This document shows, piece by piece, positions 8,900 through 18,203 of a stretch of DNA of 64,000 bases; the stretch's first letter is position 1, and every line of letters starts with the position of its first letter. Position numbers and translations under genes: made by a program. Under the pieces are notes generated by a model. The model did not search any database. It had not been told where the DNA came from and saw only the letters and a program-made list of their open reading frames with translations. Source of the stretch: Burkholderia aenigmatica (GTDB lineage Bacteria > Pseudomonadota > Gammaproteobacteria > Burkholderiales > Burkholderiaceae); NCBI RefSeq assembly GCF_902499175.1, contig NZ_CABVQC010000015.1:1-64000 (forward strand). Reading direction: 5' to 3'.

Positions 8900-9286
8900 A
8901 TGGCACTCAATCCGCTGCAACAGTTCTTCTCGAAGGTCGGCGCCCGTGACGTATCGGGCGCGCTCGCGGTCATCGACGACGCGACGGTGTTCGAGCCGCA
9001 GGGCCCCGAGAGCCTGCCGATCTACGGGCGCTTCGTCGGCAAGGGCGGTGTCGAACGCCTGCTCGGCACGCTGGCCGAGCAGTTCGAGACCGAGCGGTTC
9101 GAGATCCGCGAATGGGCCGAAGCCGGCGACTATGTGTTCGCGTTCGGTTACATGCAGCATCGCGTGCGCAAGACGGGGCGGATCTTCAAGAGCGACTTCG
9201 CCGTCGTTGCACAAATCGAAGGCAACGTGATCCGCCACTATCGGATCTTCGAGGACACGGCCGCCGCCGTGGCAGCGTTCGCCTGA
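8900..9286 (+). CDS. NTF2-fold / SnoaL-like protein
   Basis: A 128-aa protein of the SnoaL/NTF2-like superfamily: N-terminal helix with a phase of DDATVFEPQGP and YGRFVGKGGVERLL, then beta strands such as FEIREWAEAGDYVFAFGYMQHRVRKTGR and the closing IRHYRIFEDTAA. Members bind or isomerise small molecules, or act as polyketide cyclases or hydrolases; the reaction here is unknown. The ATG at 8900 has an ideal GGAGG 5 bp upstream; the in-frame ATG at 8888 overlaps that site and is less likely. Single gene, convergent with the AraC regulator. Confidence 0.82.
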   Translation: MALNPLQQFFSKVGARDVSGALAVIDDATVFEPQGPESLPIYGRFVGKGGVERLLGTLAEQFETERFEIREWAEAGDYVFAFGYMQHRVRKTGRIFKSDFAVVAQIEGNVIRHYRIFEDTAAAVAAFA

Positions 9287-9307
9287 CCGCCCGCAGGATG
9301 CCTATCC

Positions 9308-9332
9308 GGCCCGGTGCGCCTTACGCCGGGCC
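9308..9332. terminator. Hairpin between convergent genes
   Basis: Seven-base inverted repeat GGCCCGG / CCGGGCC around an 11-base loop, sitting between the stop codons of two convergent genes. There is no T-run, so a Rho-independent terminator is not certain. Confidence 0.35.
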
Positions 9333-9358
9333 GTCGCGCGTGGTGTTCGCCGCGTCGT

Positions 9359-10393
9359 TCAGCGAATCTGCGCGAGCCAGCCGTTGTAGTCGGTATCCGT
9401 GTGTCGTTGCAAGCGATGCTGCGCGTTTCCCGCGACGATGCGGGTGTCGCTCGGTGCGTGACCGAACTCCAGCCTGAACGCGCGGCTGAGCTGCGTGTTG
9501 CTGTTGAAGCCGTACCGGTATGCCAGATCGCCGATCCGGTGCCGTGAGCGCTCGGGTGACATCAGCACGCGGTGAATCGCAAGCAGGCGGCGTTTGCGGA
9601 TGTAATTCGCGACACCGCCGTCCTGCTCGAATAACCGGTACAGACCCGAGCGCGAGATGCCGATTGCCTTGCAGATTCGATCCGGCGACAGGTCCGGTGA
9701 GTCGAGGTTCTGCCGGATGTATTCCTTGATCTTCACGTACAGGGTCGACAGCAACGCGTTGTGCGCATTCGACATCTCTTGAGCGGTCGGGCTGAGCATC
9801 GCCTTCACCAGGCTCAGCGTCGCCTGCTCGGCATGCAGCGTTTCCGATTGCGACAGCATGCCGATCTGGTCGAGCAGGCTCCTCAGATAGCTATCGAGGA
9901 GCTGGCTGATGCCGCCACTGAAGAGGGTGCCGTGGACGCTCGACGGCAGGTTCGGCAGCATGTCGCGCGCGACCAGCAGCGTGATCGCGTCGCCCGCCTG
10001 GATTTCGCGGTGGTAAGGACGCGCCTGGTCGACGACGAGGATATCCCCGGGCTGTACGAACACCGGCCTTCCATCGATTTCCCCGCGCACGATTCCCGCG
10101 TCCCGGAGGTTGAACGAATAGTTGTCCATCCCGTCTCGCCGAATGAACGCCGTCGAACGGTTCAGCGCGTACGAGAGCGGAACTGCCGCGCGCCCCGGAT
10201 GACGGTAGGTCCATTTACCGACCGAGATGTTGCCAAGCGTGTATCCGATAAATTGGTAGTCAATGATCGGGTCAATCGGCGTGGTTAAAGAAAATTCTGC
10301 AATCGAATATTGTGTCTGCCATGCGTCGAGCCGGTCGGCAGGTGAATGATCCTGTAAGGAGAAGCGGAAAGGTGGATTTGCCGTGTCGCTCAT
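9359..10393 (-). CDS. AraC-family transcriptional regulator
   Basis: A 344-aa regulator. Residues about 30-200 form an AraC_binding_2-like ligand domain (FIRRDGMDNYSFNL, VFVQPGDILVVDQARPYHRE), and residues about 230-325 hold the two helix-turn-helix motifs with the typical ICKAIGISRSGLYRLF and IGDLAYRYGFNSNTQLSRAFRLEFG. The ligand domain resembles that of regulators acting with aromatic or amino-acid-derived effectors, but the target is unknown. The upstream region 10394-10530 is unusually AT-rich and should hold its promoter. Not obviously linked to its neighbours. Confidence 0.9.
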   Translation of the reverse strand: MSDTANPPFRFSLQDHSPADRLDAWQTQYSIAEFSLTTPIDPIIDYQFIGYTLGNISVGKWTYRHPGRAAVPLSYALNRSTAFIRRDGMDNYSFNLRDAGIVRGEIDGRPVFVQPGDILVVDQARPYHREIQAGDAITLLVARDMLPNLPSSVHGTLFSGGISQLLDSYLRSLLDQIGMLSQSETLHAEQATLSLVKAMLSPTAQEMSNAHNALLSTLYVKIKEYIRQNLDSPDLSPDRICKAIGISRSGLYRLFEQDGGVANYIRKRRLLAIHRVLMSPERSRHRIGDLAYRYGFNSNTQLSRAFRLEFGHAPSDTRIVAGNAQHRLQRHTDTDYNGWLAQIR

Positions 10394-10625
10394 CTCGCGG
10401 CCCTCGATGTCGTATTTTCGTTTGCTGAATTATAGGAATGTTTCTTAAAGGAAGGCGGTGAAGAAGGTTGGGTCGCTATGTAGATTTTCTTATATTTATA
10501 TAATTTCTCTGGGGGGGTAATTGCATCTGGATTGAGGGTGATTCTGTTGTTTTTAATGGGGTTCAACCTCGTCGCCGCCGTGATCCGTCTGGTCGCCCTT
10601 GCGAGCCATCGCCGTCATGCAGCGG

Positions 10626-11123
10626 CTACGCCGTCCGGTGCTTCTTCACGCATTCCAGGGTTTCGCACGCTCGAAGAATCGTGTCTTTCGAGAATGGCGA
10701 CAGGGGATGTTCGTCGAGCCATAAAATCCACTCGATCACGGCATCACACTCGATGTCTGTCAGCTTGGGCCAGCGCTGCAGAAAATACGCATCCCAGTAT
10801 TCCGCAACCGGCGATCTGTCCAGCGACCCCATCAAGCTCTCGATGACCGTCAGGGTAACCTGATTGTCTTCGACCGAAACGCGGATGATCCCGGGTAGAA
10901 AGTAGCAGAACGCGTCGGGAGTCAATCTGTAGATGGCGTCGGAGTATTTTCTCCAGTCGTGAGCAGTTGTCTCGTCCCAGAGCAGGTTTGAGAAGTGCAA
11001 CGCGTCGTCGTAGTCGTTCGTGTGGGGTGAGACGGCCGGAACGACCGACGTCGGCCTCATGCGTTCGGAGAAGGCCGTTCTCACCTGTTTCATGACGAGA
11101 CGCCCGTTGTCAGCTGTTTGCAT
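10626..11123 (-). CDS. Hypothetical protein resembling DUF6714 / immunity-like
   Basis: A 165-aa soluble protein with no signal or membrane segment. The order of features (RTAFSERMRP near the start, then HDWRKYSDAIYRLTPDAFCYFLPGIIRVSVED, and a C-terminal WPKLTDIECDAVIEWILWL) is like proteins labelled DUF6714, which are often found in orphan immunity contexts; I hold this assignment loosely. The start could also be the ATG giving MKQVRTAF (11093). The next gene on the same strand is a small membrane protein 54 bp upstream, and together they sit in an accessory patch. Confidence 0.65.
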   Translation of the reverse strand: MQTADNGRLVMKQVRTAFSERMRPTSVVPAVSPHTNDYDDALHFSNLLWDETTAHDWRKYSDAIYRLTPDAFCYFLPGIIRVSVEDNQVTLTVIESLMGSLDRSPVAEYWDAYFLQRWPKLTDIECDAVIEWILWLDEHPLSPFSKDTILRACETLECVKKHRTA

Positions 11124-11177
11124 TTTCCTGTCATTGCTTGCTGGTGGAGCACGACGCCGAGGATTGCGTCGACGGAC

Positions 11178-11576
11178 TCAACTTGGCTTGCGTCGTACCA
11201 GTGAACGCGCCCAACCGGCGATCGCAACAAACGTCAGACCGGGAGAACACATCAATGCGACCAGCAGGTCGAAGACTTTGGAAAGCTCGGACTCGTCGGC
11301 CCCGAAAATCCAGCGACTGGTCGCCCGCATCACGGCGTACCATACAGCCGCGCCACCTGCCGAACACAATCCGATCAAGAGCCAGGGTTTTGTTTCCGGT
11401 TCAACCTTGCGCCAGATATAGATCGCACTCACAGCCCACGCGCCGTAGATTGGAATCCATAGCGGTCGAGGGATGTCGGAAGACGGGACGAAAACCGACA
11501 GGATCGCCACAAGGATCACGAGAACGATCAAACCCGTGGCGTCCGCGAAGTATCGGTTTTTTTGCGCCGTGAACAT
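11178..11576 (-). CDS. Small four-helix membrane protein, hypothetical
   Basis: A 132-aa protein with about four hydrophobic stretches (residues about 13-32, 41-52, 63-80, 108-122) and a basic tail RSLVRRKPS. No family recognised. The ATG at 11576 is preferred over an in-frame ATG at 11669 because a GAGAGG motif precedes it by a few bases and the hydrophobic start fits better. Possibly co-transcribed with the DUF6714-like gene downstream. Confidence 0.6.
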   Translation of the reverse strand: MFTAQKNRYFADATGLIVLVILVAILSVFVPSSDIPRPLWIPIYGAWAVSAIYIWRKVEPETKPWLLIGLCSAGGAAVWYAVMRATSRWIFGADESELSKVFDLLVALMCSPGLTFVAIAGWARSLVRRKPS

Positions 11577-11938
11577 GAGTATCAGCCTCTCATTCCTTGA
11601 ATGCTGAATGGCGACCTGTGCCGGCGTGCTGAAACGACAGAGGCCCGGAGTCTGGCTGGCGACCAGCATACACGTCTGCGATGGCGCCTGGATGGAGATG
11701 TCTGGGATACCGCGCCTAGATGATTCGCTTCCAGGAACCGTTTTCCGCTTTCTCGGGCTCGACGAATGCCCGGATCGAGCGGCAGCACGTGCAGCGACAG
11801 TACATGACCGAACCTGCCGAATCGGGTCCTTCGGAACAGAAATGAGGCTGAGGAATTGGGGAGAGGATGCTGTTTGCGACGGCCGCGTGCGATGGTTTCC
11901 TCCCGCGCACGGTCGACATCCGGCAGATAGGTGCCGGT

Positions 11939-12097
11939 GCCCTCGCCATCGGCGTAGCCCAGTGAGTCGGCAATGGCGGCGCTGGACGTCCCGATTGCCG
12001 TGTAGCCGGCCGCTTCCGCGGCACGGGCGCTGGCGGCATCCCGGACGTTGGGGAGCAACAGCGGCTCGGCTTGTTGATGGCGCTGGGAAAAAGTCAT
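11939..12097 (-). pseudogene. N-terminal fragment of an isocitrate lyase / PEP mutase family gene
   Basis: The first 53 codons read as a PEP phosphonomutase-like protein (RHQQAEPLLLPNV, then AASARAAEAAGYTAIGTSSAA, SLGYADGEG). Homology then stops abruptly and the frame continues through unrelated sequence. The PEP-mutase catalytic region with its metal and lysine residues is missing. The segment 11670-11938 between this fragment and the membrane protein holds nothing I recognise. Confidence 0.7.
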
Positions 12098-12247
12098 GAT
12101 GCGCTTCTCGGTTGGGCGGGCGGAAAGTACGGGTTTCCCGTCGATCGCATCACAACCGAAAACTGGACAAGCATTTTTCCAATGCGGCTACGCGACTTCT
12201 TGTGGCGTCCATCGCCGCCGCGATGCACGCGGCGGCCGACGCAGGCG

Positions 12248-13183
12248 TTACCGGTCTTCCGCCCGAAGGGACAGCAGGCCGAGCAGCACCTCGTCACGGC
12301 GAGCGGCCAACTGGTCGATCGATCGACCGTCCACCTCGTCCTGAATGCCGTCGATCATTTTCCGCCGGACCTCCGGCGTGATTTGGGGTGACCCCAGCAC
12401 GTTCCACCAGGCGGTCATCGGGCCGGTGAACTGATCGAAGAAATGCTCGATGCCGCCTTGTCCGCCACCGAGATGAAACAGCAGGTTCGGCCCCATCACG
12501 CCCCAGCGCAGGCCCGGCCCCCAGCACACGGCCGTATCGGCATCCTTGACGCTCACGACGTCTTCCGCGACCAGATGGACGATCTCGCGCCAGAGGGCCG
12601 CCTGCAGGCGGTTGGCGACATGGCCGGGCACTTCCTTGTTGAGCCGGATCGTCTTTTTCCCGAGGCGCGTATAGAACGCCGTCGCGCGTTCGATCGTTGC
12701 CTCCGATGTCCTGTTGCCGCCGACGATCTCGACGAGCGGAATGAGATGGGGCGGATTGAACGGGTGGCCGATCACGCACCGTTCGGGGTGGCGCTCGCAG
12801 GCTGACTGGATTTCGCTGATGGTCAGGCCGGACGAGCTCGACGCGATGATCGTGTCCGGGGCGAGAATGGCGTCGAGATGTTTGTAGAGATCCTGCTTGA
12901 AGTCGATCCGCTCGGGGCCGTTCTCCTGGACGAAGTCGGCGCGGGTCACCGCTGCGTCGAGGTCGGTCGTGAACTGCAGCCTCGCGCGCGACGCGCCCGG
13001 TGCGAGGCCCATTGCTTCGAGTGCGGGCCATGCCGCGTCGATGAATGCGTCGAGCTTTGCGCCGGCGTCCGGCGCGATGTCGGTCGCGACGACGTCCAAC
13101 CCTCTGGCGAGAAACAGCGCCGCCCAGCTTGCGCCGATGACACCGGTGCCGATGATGGCGACGCGGTTGATTTCCTTGCTCAT
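12248..13183 (-). CDS. 3-hydroxyacyl-CoA dehydrogenase / carnitine 3-dehydrogenase-like
   Basis: A 311-aa NAD-dependent enzyme. The Rossmann motif GTGVIGASWAALF starts at about residue 12, followed by the ENGPER segment, and the catalytic-type His in VIGHPFNPPHLIPLVE (near residue 145). The C-terminal helical domain contains WGPGLRWGVMGPNLLFHLGGG, typical of the carnitine-dehydrogenase-like branch, so oxidation of a 3-hydroxy group on a CoA thioester or a carnitine-like substrate are both possible. Last gene of a co-oriented CoA-ester cluster; 28 bp separate it from the acyl-CoA dehydrogenase. Confidence 0.88.
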   Translation of the reverse strand: MSKEINRVAIIGTGVIGASWAALFLARGLDVVATDIAPDAGAKLDAFIDAAWPALEAMGLAPGASRARLQFTTDLDAAVTRADFVQENGPERIDFKQDLYKHLDAILAPDTIIASSSSGLTISEIQSACERHPERCVIGHPFNPPHLIPLVEIVGGNRTSEATIERATAFYTRLGKKTIRLNKEVPGHVANRLQAALWREIVHLVAEDVVSVKDADTAVCWGPGLRWGVMGPNLLFHLGGGQGGIEHFFDQFTGPMTAWWNVLGSPQITPEVRRKMIDGIQDEVDGRSIDQLAARRDEVLLGLLSLRAEDR

Positions 13184-13211
13184 GGCTTGCGATCCTTCGA
13201 ATGGAGTGAGG

Positions 13212-14417
13212 TCAGACGAACGCGCTGAAACCGGTGATCGCCTTGCCGACGATCAGATGGTTCATTTCGCGCGTGCCTTCGTACGAATAGAGGGCTTCCG
13301 CATCGGCAAAGAAGCGTGCGACGTTGTAGTCGAGCACGATGCCGTTGCCGCCGAAGATTTCGCGTGCCCAGGCGACGGTCTCGCGCATGCGGCTCGTGCA
13401 GAACGCCTTGGCCAGCGACGATTGCTGATCCAGCAGCTTGCCCTGGTCCTGCAGCTCGGCGAGCCGTACCACCATGCATTGCGACGCAGTGATGTTGCCG
13501 AGCATCTTCGCGAGGTGGTCCTGAATCATCTGAAACGATGCGATCGGCTTGCCGAACTGCTCTCGGGTCTGCGCGTAGCGCAGTGCATGCTCGTAGGCGC
13601 CCATGCTGCAGCCGACGGCCTCCCATGCGACGTATTGGCGGGTCAGGCGCAGCACGCGCGCCGTGTCGCGGAACGACATGTCGCCCTGAAGCCGGTTTTC
13701 TTTGGGCACCCGGCAGTTGTCGAGGGTGATCACGCCGTTCTGCACGACCCGCAGCGCGATCTTGTTCTCGATCTTTTCGACCGAAAAGCCCGGCGTGGTC
13801 TTGTTCTCGACGATGAAGCCCTTGACCTGGTTGTCGTCGACGTCGCGCGCCCAGATGATCGACAGGTCGCACCAGGGCGAATTGCCGATCCAGCGCTTCT
13901 GGCCGTTGAGCACCCACGTATCGCCTTCCCGCTTGGCGGTGGTCAGCAGGCCACCGCCGGAACCCGATCCGACCAGTGGTTCCGTCAGGCCGAAGCAGCC
14001 GATCTTCTCCAGGCGCGCCATCGGCGGCAGCCATTTCTGCTTCTGCTCCTCCGATCCGCCGAGATAGATCGATCCCATCGCCAGCCCGCTATGGACGCCG
14101 TAGAAGGTCGAAATGGACGAGTCGACGCGCGCCAGCTCCATCGCGATGAAGCCGTCGAGCAGCGTGCTGCCGCCGGGACAACCGTAGCCCTCGAATCCGA
14201 TGCCGGCGATGTTCAGTTCCCGGATCTCGGGGATCAGCTCGAACGGGAACGCGTCGTCGGCCCAGTACGTGTTGATGATCGGTGCGACGCGGCTCTCCAT
14301 GAACGCACGTACCCGTTTCATCAGGGCGAGATCGGACTCGCTCAGGAATTCACGGATCAGGTAAAAGTCGCTGTCGGGGGCCGGAAGCGGGTGATTCGGC
14401 TTCGCGCTGGCTGTCAT
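13212..14417 (-). CDS. Acyl-CoA dehydrogenase, glutaryl-CoA dehydrogenase-like
   Basis: A 401-aa flavoenzyme with the acyl-CoA dehydrogenase layout: N-terminal helical domain, beta domain with GCFGLTEPLVGSGSGGGLLTTA and WIGNSPWCDLSIIWAR, C-terminal helical domain with the signature EIFGGNGI and the catalytic Glu region YEGTREMNHLIVGKAITG near the end. The last motif and the ITGFSAF ending are close to glutaryl-CoA dehydrogenases, which oxidise and decarboxylate glutaryl-CoA to crotonyl-CoA. With the neighbouring hydratase and 3-hydroxyacyl-CoA dehydrogenase this suggests a crotonyl-CoA to acetoacetyl-CoA route. Confidence 0.88.
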   Translation of the reverse strand: MTASAKPNHPLPAPDSDFYLIREFLSESDLALMKRVRAFMESRVAPIINTYWADDAFPFELIPEIRELNIAGIGFEGYGCPGGSTLLDGFIAMELARVDSSISTFYGVHSGLAMGSIYLGGSEEQKQKWLPPMARLEKIGCFGLTEPLVGSGSGGGLLTTAKREGDTWVLNGQKRWIGNSPWCDLSIIWARDVDDNQVKGFIVENKTTPGFSVEKIENKIALRVVQNGVITLDNCRVPKENRLQGDMSFRDTARVLRLTRQYVAWEAVGCSMGAYEHALRYAQTREQFGKPIASFQMIQDHLAKMLGNITASQCMVVRLAELQDQGKLLDQQSSLAKAFCTSRMRETVAWAREIFGGNGIVLDYNVARFFADAEALYSYEGTREMNHLIVGKAITGFSAFV

Positions 14418-14441
14418 GATGATGTCCTTGTGAGGCGGAGT

Positions 14442-15197
14442 TCAGGAGGCGTCCGACGGCGCTTGCAGATAGTCGTGAACGACTTCCGCGCCGGCGATCG
14501 TCAGATCGGTCAGGAGATGGACGGCGGACACGACTTCCAGCACCGGTAGTCTGGCGACCGGGGCGAAGCAGTGCGGATGCAGTTCCAGCGAGGCCGGGCC
14601 GGTCCACGCGCCTTTCACCGTGATGTCGGTCACGTAGTACCGGACCAGTTCGCAGACGCGGGCCGTTCCGTCGACGTGCGGCAGAATCTTCAGCAGGAAG
14701 CCGGGCGCTTCGAGCGTCTTCCGGACGGCGGCGAGATCCAGCGGCTCGTACTTGTAGGCCATGGTGGCGGTTGCCACGCGCACGCCGTTGTAGTCGAGGG
14801 TGCCGACCAGCGCGTCGTTTCGCACTTCGAGCTTCGGCTGTGCGAGCACCTTGGGAAAGCCGAGCAGTTCCCGGCCGGACGCGATGCCCGCTTCGCTGTC
14901 GAGGTACATGGCATGCGTGAAGCCGCCGGGCGTGCCGTTGAACGAGACGGGGACGACCTGGCCCGATTCGGTATAGGAACCCAGCCCGCTCGAGTCGGGC
15001 ATCTTGATGAACTCGTATTTGACGAGCGGCTCGGTCGGCCGCAGCGGCTCGGGAACGATGCGCGCAAGCGCCTCCGGATCGGTGCGATAGGTCACGATGA
15101 TGAATTCGCGATCCACGAACCGGAACGGTGGCTTGGGGTAGGCCGGGCTGCCGAACGGCATCGCGTACGCGCTGGCACGGATTTCAGCTTCAGTCAT
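14442..15197 (-). CDS. adc: Acetoacetate decarboxylase family protein
   Basis: A 251-aa protein of the Adc family, which forms acetone and CO2 from acetoacetate through a Schiff-base lysine. The catalytic segment [17 protein letters not shown] is present, with K116 as the Schiff-base lysine. The second lysine of the classic KK pair is Val here (V117), a substitution seen in other Adc-like proteins, so the reaction could be the standard decarboxylation or a related one on a 2-oxo- or acyl-acetate. Lies between the CoA-transferase and the acyl-CoA dehydrogenase on the same strand, 24 bp from the latter. Confidence 0.85.
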   Translation of the reverse strand: MTEAEIRASAYAMPFGSPAYPKPPFRFVDREFIIVTYRTDPEALARIVPEPLRPTEPLVKYEFIKMPDSSGLGSYTESGQVVPVSFNGTPGGFTHAMYLDSEAGIASGRELLGFPKVLAQPKLEVRNDALVGTLDYNGVRVATATMAYKYEPLDLAAVRKTLEAPGFLLKILPHVDGTARVCELVRYYVTDITVKGAWTGPASLELHPHCFAPVARLPVLEVVSAVHLLTDLTIAGAEVVHDYLQAPSDAS

Positions 15198-15277
15198 GAA
15201 ATGCTCCGAATGGGCGGCTGGCGTGCGCCAGCCGGTGTGTGGGTCGGAAGAGGGGCGGGCGACGGGGCGGGCGTGGG

Positions 15278-16525
15278 TCAGCTCGCGTCGTCGAAGCGGG
15301 CAACCGTGCCCGAATCGAGAAGGCGAGCGATATCGGCGTCGTCAAAGCCGATCTCCGCCAGGATTTCGGCGCCGTGCTCGCCGAGTTGCGGTGCCGCGCC
15401 GGGCGCCACCTTCTTGCGCCCCTTGATTTGAATCGGATTGCTGACCGTTCGCGTGGCGGGTTTGCCGGGGAGGTCGAGCGGTACGACGATTTCGTTGATC
15501 TCGAGCTGCGGATCGTGAATGATTTCCTCGGCGATCTGCACGACACCGAAGATCACGCGCTCAGCCGCGAGCGTCTGTTTCCAGAAAGACAGGGGCTGAC
15601 TCGCGAACAGCGGATCGAGTATCTCGACCAGCGCGGCAGCGTGCTCGACGCGCAGTCGCTCGTCGGCAAAGCGCGGATCGTCCAGCAGGGCAGGCAAGCC
15701 GGTCGCGCGGACGAAACCCGCCCACTCCTTGCGTTGTGCGGCGACCAGCAGGATCCAGCGGCCGTCGCTCGTCCGATACGGGTTGAGCAGCGCATTCGGC
15801 GGATTCTTGCGGTCGTGCTGCGGAAAGAACCGGCCGCCGTTGAGGCCGCCTTCGACCCAGGCCGCCGCCGCCCAGATGCCATTGGCGATCAGCGACGTCG
15901 TCACGTGGCTGCCCTTGCCGGTCCGGGTGCGCTCGTAGAGCGCGGTGACGATCGCGGCGTACAGCGTCGTTGCGGTGGCGTGGTCGCCGATTCCCGGAAT
16001 GGGCAGGGTCGGCGGGCTGCCCGCATCGTGCGTGACTTCCATGAGGCCGGAGCGCGCCCAATAGGCGGTGACATCGAATCCCGGCGTGTCGGCATCGGGG
16101 CCGTCGGATCCGTAACCGGTAATGTCGGCGTAGATCAGCCGGGGATTCAGCGGCGCGAGATCGTCATAGGTCACGCCCAGGCTGGCCCGCACGCGCGGCG
16201 GGAAATTGACGACCACGACATCGGCCCATTGAACGAGGCGTGCCAGCACGGGCCGCGCGTCGCCCGATTTGAGGTCGAGCGCGATGCTGCGCTTGTTGCG
16301 GTTCGTCAGTTGCCACGCATAGTTCGTCGCGGCAACCGGGTTCGGCGGAATGCTCGAAAAGAAGCGATAGACGTCGCCGGTGCCCGGCGGTTCGATCTTG
16401 ATGACGTCCGCGCCGAAGTCGGCGAGGATCGTCGTGGCGGCAGGGCCGGCAATGTAGCTCGCGAGGTCGAGCACCTTGAGGTCCGAGAAAACGTGTTGTC
16501 CGTGAGTCATGGAAGTGTTCAGCAT
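15278..16525 (-). CDS. Type III CoA-transferase (CaiB/BaiF family)
   Basis: A 415-aa family III CoA-transferase that moves CoA between carboxylates. The N-terminal part has [30 protein letters not shown], the usual start of the family; the aspartate that carries the acyl-CoA anhydride is probably D151 in [13 protein letters not shown]. Start at 16525 or at the in-frame ATG five codons later (MTHGQH). In context it would activate a dicarboxylate such as glutarate at the start of the pathway; the substrate is inferred from neighbours only. Confidence 0.88.
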   Translation of the reverse strand: MLNTSMTHGQHVFSDLKVLDLASYIAGPAATTILADFGADVIKIEPPGTGDVYRFFSSIPPNPVAATNYAWQLTNRNKRSIALDLKSGDARPVLARLVQWADVVVVNFPPRVRASLGVTYDDLAPLNPRLIYADITGYGSDGPDADTPGFDVTAYWARSGLMEVTHDAGSPPTLPIPGIGDHATATTLYAAIVTALYERTRTGKGSHVTTSLIANGIWAAAAWVEGGLNGGRFFPQHDRKNPPNALLNPYRTSDGRWILLVAAQRKEWAGFVRATGLPALLDDPRFADERLRVEHAAALVEILDPLFASQPLSFWKQTLAAERVIFGVVQIAEEIIHDPQLEINEIVVPLDLPGKPATRTVSNPIQIKGRKKVAPGAAPQLGEHGAEILAEIGFDDADIARLLDSGTVARFDDAS

Positions 16526-16588
16526 TCGAGGTTGAGAGAGGGCGTGGCGTCGAGGGGAGGGCTCCCGAACGCGCGATGGCGTCGTGCG

Positions 16589-17392
16589 TCAGCGCCCGTG
16601 AAATACCGGCGTGCGCTTCTCGAGAAAGGCCGCGGTGCCTTCCTGCTTGTCGTCGGTCGAGGCGCACAGCGCGAACAGCTTTCCTTCCAGTGCCAGTCCT
16701 TCCGGCAGGGCCGCGTTCAGGCCGAGATGGACGGCGTCCAGCGCATAGGCGACGGCCAGTGGCCCATTGGCGGCGATCTGCGCCAGAATCGCTTCCGCGC
16801 GGGCGATCAGCCGGTCGGCTTCGACGATTTCATTGACCAGCCCGATCCGGTGCGCTTCTTCCGCCGACACCATCTCGCCGGTCAGGATGAGTTGCAGCGC
16901 GACACCCTTGCCGACGAGACGAGGCAGTCGTTGCGTGCCACCGAAACCGGGGATGAGCCCGAGCCTGACTTCAGGCTGGCCGAACTTCGCGGTGGGGCTC
17001 GCGAGCCGGATCGTGCACGCGAGTGCGGTCTCGCATCCGCCGCCGAGAGCGAGGCCGTTGACCGCGGCGATCACGGGTTTGCCGAGATGCTCGATGAAGT
17101 CGAGCAGCGCCTGGCCGGCGCGCGTGCGCCGCTCCGCATCGATCGGCGTCGCCGTGGCCAGTTCGCCGATATCCGCACCGGCGATGAACGCGCGCGGGCC
17201 TGCACCGGTGAGAATGACGCCGCGAATCGACGGGTCGTCGCGCGCATCCTCGAACGCCGCACGCAGTTCTTCGATCGCCTGCTGGTTCAGCGCGTTCATC
17301 ACGTCGGGGCGGTTCAGCGTCACGTAGGCAGTCGCGGCCTGCTTTTCATACAGCAGGGTGTCGAAACGGGGGGAGGACAAGCTGTTGGGCAT
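16589..17392 (-). CDS. Enoyl-CoA hydratase/isomerase
   Basis: A 267-aa crotonase. The oxyanion-hole and substrate segments [12 protein letters not shown] and [21 protein letters not shown] are visible, followed by [20 protein letters not shown]; the two catalytic glutamates of hydratases (in GGCE and in QPE) are both kept, so hydration of an enoyl-CoA (for example crotonyl-CoA) is likely. First of the five CoA-pathway genes as transcribed. A 114-bp gap upstream separates it from the DUF3331 gene. Confidence 0.92.
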   Translation of the reverse strand: MPNSLSSPRFDTLLYEKQAATAYVTLNRPDVMNALNQQAIEELRAAFEDARDDPSIRGVILTGAGPRAFIAGADIGELATATPIDAERRTRAGQALLDFIEHLGKPVIAAVNGLALGGGCETALACTIRLASPTAKFGQPEVRLGLIPGFGGTQRLPRLVGKGVALQLILTGEMVSAEEAHRIGLVNEIVEADRLIARAEAILAQIAANGPLAVAYALDAVHLGLNAALPEGLALEGKLFALCASTDDKQEGTAAFLEKRTPVFHGR

Positions 17393-17505
17393 GGGGGCGG
17401 TTTCTCCGAAGAAGGTCGCTTGCTGGTCCGGAGCCAGGGGCGTCCGGATGGCGGGAACGCAGCGGCGTGGTGGTGTCTTGCAGCGCGAGAGGCAGGCGTC
17501 AGGCG

Positions 17506-17910
17506 TCAGGCGTCGGGAATCCGGGTATCCTCGACGGCGGCGGCGAGGATCATGAAATTCAGGTTGACGGGCTTCGATTGCAAGCGGATCCGGCTCGGCC
17601 GATAGACGAGGTCGCCGGCGTATATCGCGCTATGCGACAGCGCGCAGACGCCCGCGCTGCGGGCGATGCCGATCTTCCAGATCTGATCGCCGTAGTGGCA
17701 TGCGGTCGGGTCGAGCCATGACACGCAGATGGTCGATTCGCTTTGACGCCCGAGGATCCTGACCTTGGCGACTGACGAACCTGCGCCTGCATGCGTCCTT
17801 TGCCCATCATCGCGGCCGCGCGAAGCGACGGGGGACGCGCGCCGATGGCTGCCGTCGAGCATGTCGACCAGGTGCGACCATATCGAGCAATCCGGTACGC
17901 CACTCTCCAT
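17506..17910 (-). CDS. DUF3331 domain-containing protein
   Basis: A 134-aa protein whose conserved core (KVRILGRQSESTICVSWLDP, CHYGDQIW, CALSHSAIYAGDLVYRP, NLNFMILAA) matches the DUF3331 family common in Burkholderia and relatives; function unknown. The start is set at 17910 because a good AGGAG lies 7 bp upstream; an in-frame start further upstream at 17994 lacks support. A 25-bp palindrome lies 29 bp before the ATG. No membrane segment. Confidence 0.8.
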   Translation of the reverse strand: MESGVPDCSIWSHLVDMLDGSHRRASPVASRGRDDGQRTHAGAGSSVAKVRILGRQSESTICVSWLDPTACHYGDQIWKIGIARSAGVCALSHSAIYAGDLVYRPSRIRLQSKPVNLNFMILAAAVEDTRIPDA

Positions 17911-17938
17911 CCATGTGACTCCTCTTACCTTCACTTCA

Positions 17939-17963
17939 TTCAAGTAAGTGGTACTGACTTGAA
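17939..17963. promoter_or_regulatory. Palindrome TTCAAGT-N11-ACTTGAA upstream of the DUF3331 gene
   Basis: A perfect seven-base inverted repeat with an 11-base spacer, 25 bp in all, centred about 40 bp upstream of the DUF3331 ATG. The position and dyad suit a repressor or activator dimer site for a promoter reading leftward. The nearest regulator gene is the PucR-type protein at 18760-20001; whether it binds here is not known. Confidence 0.5.
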
Positions 17964-18203
17964 ACAATCCTAAGGCGGTGCCGATTCTGCGCATATGTGG
18001 GATCCCACAAAAGCATTAGCTTTTTTTCCAAAACGTGAATACGCCCGACGAGCGGGGGCGGTCCCGGGAGGCGGGTAAGGCGTGGGAAGGGGGCGCGAAC
18101 GCGCAGGCCATCTGCCGCATTGCGTCGCGCACAATCCGTGCGGCACGCGGTGTGCGTCAGTCGTCCGATACCGGCATGCCGCGGGGTATCGGACGTCGAT
18201 CCG

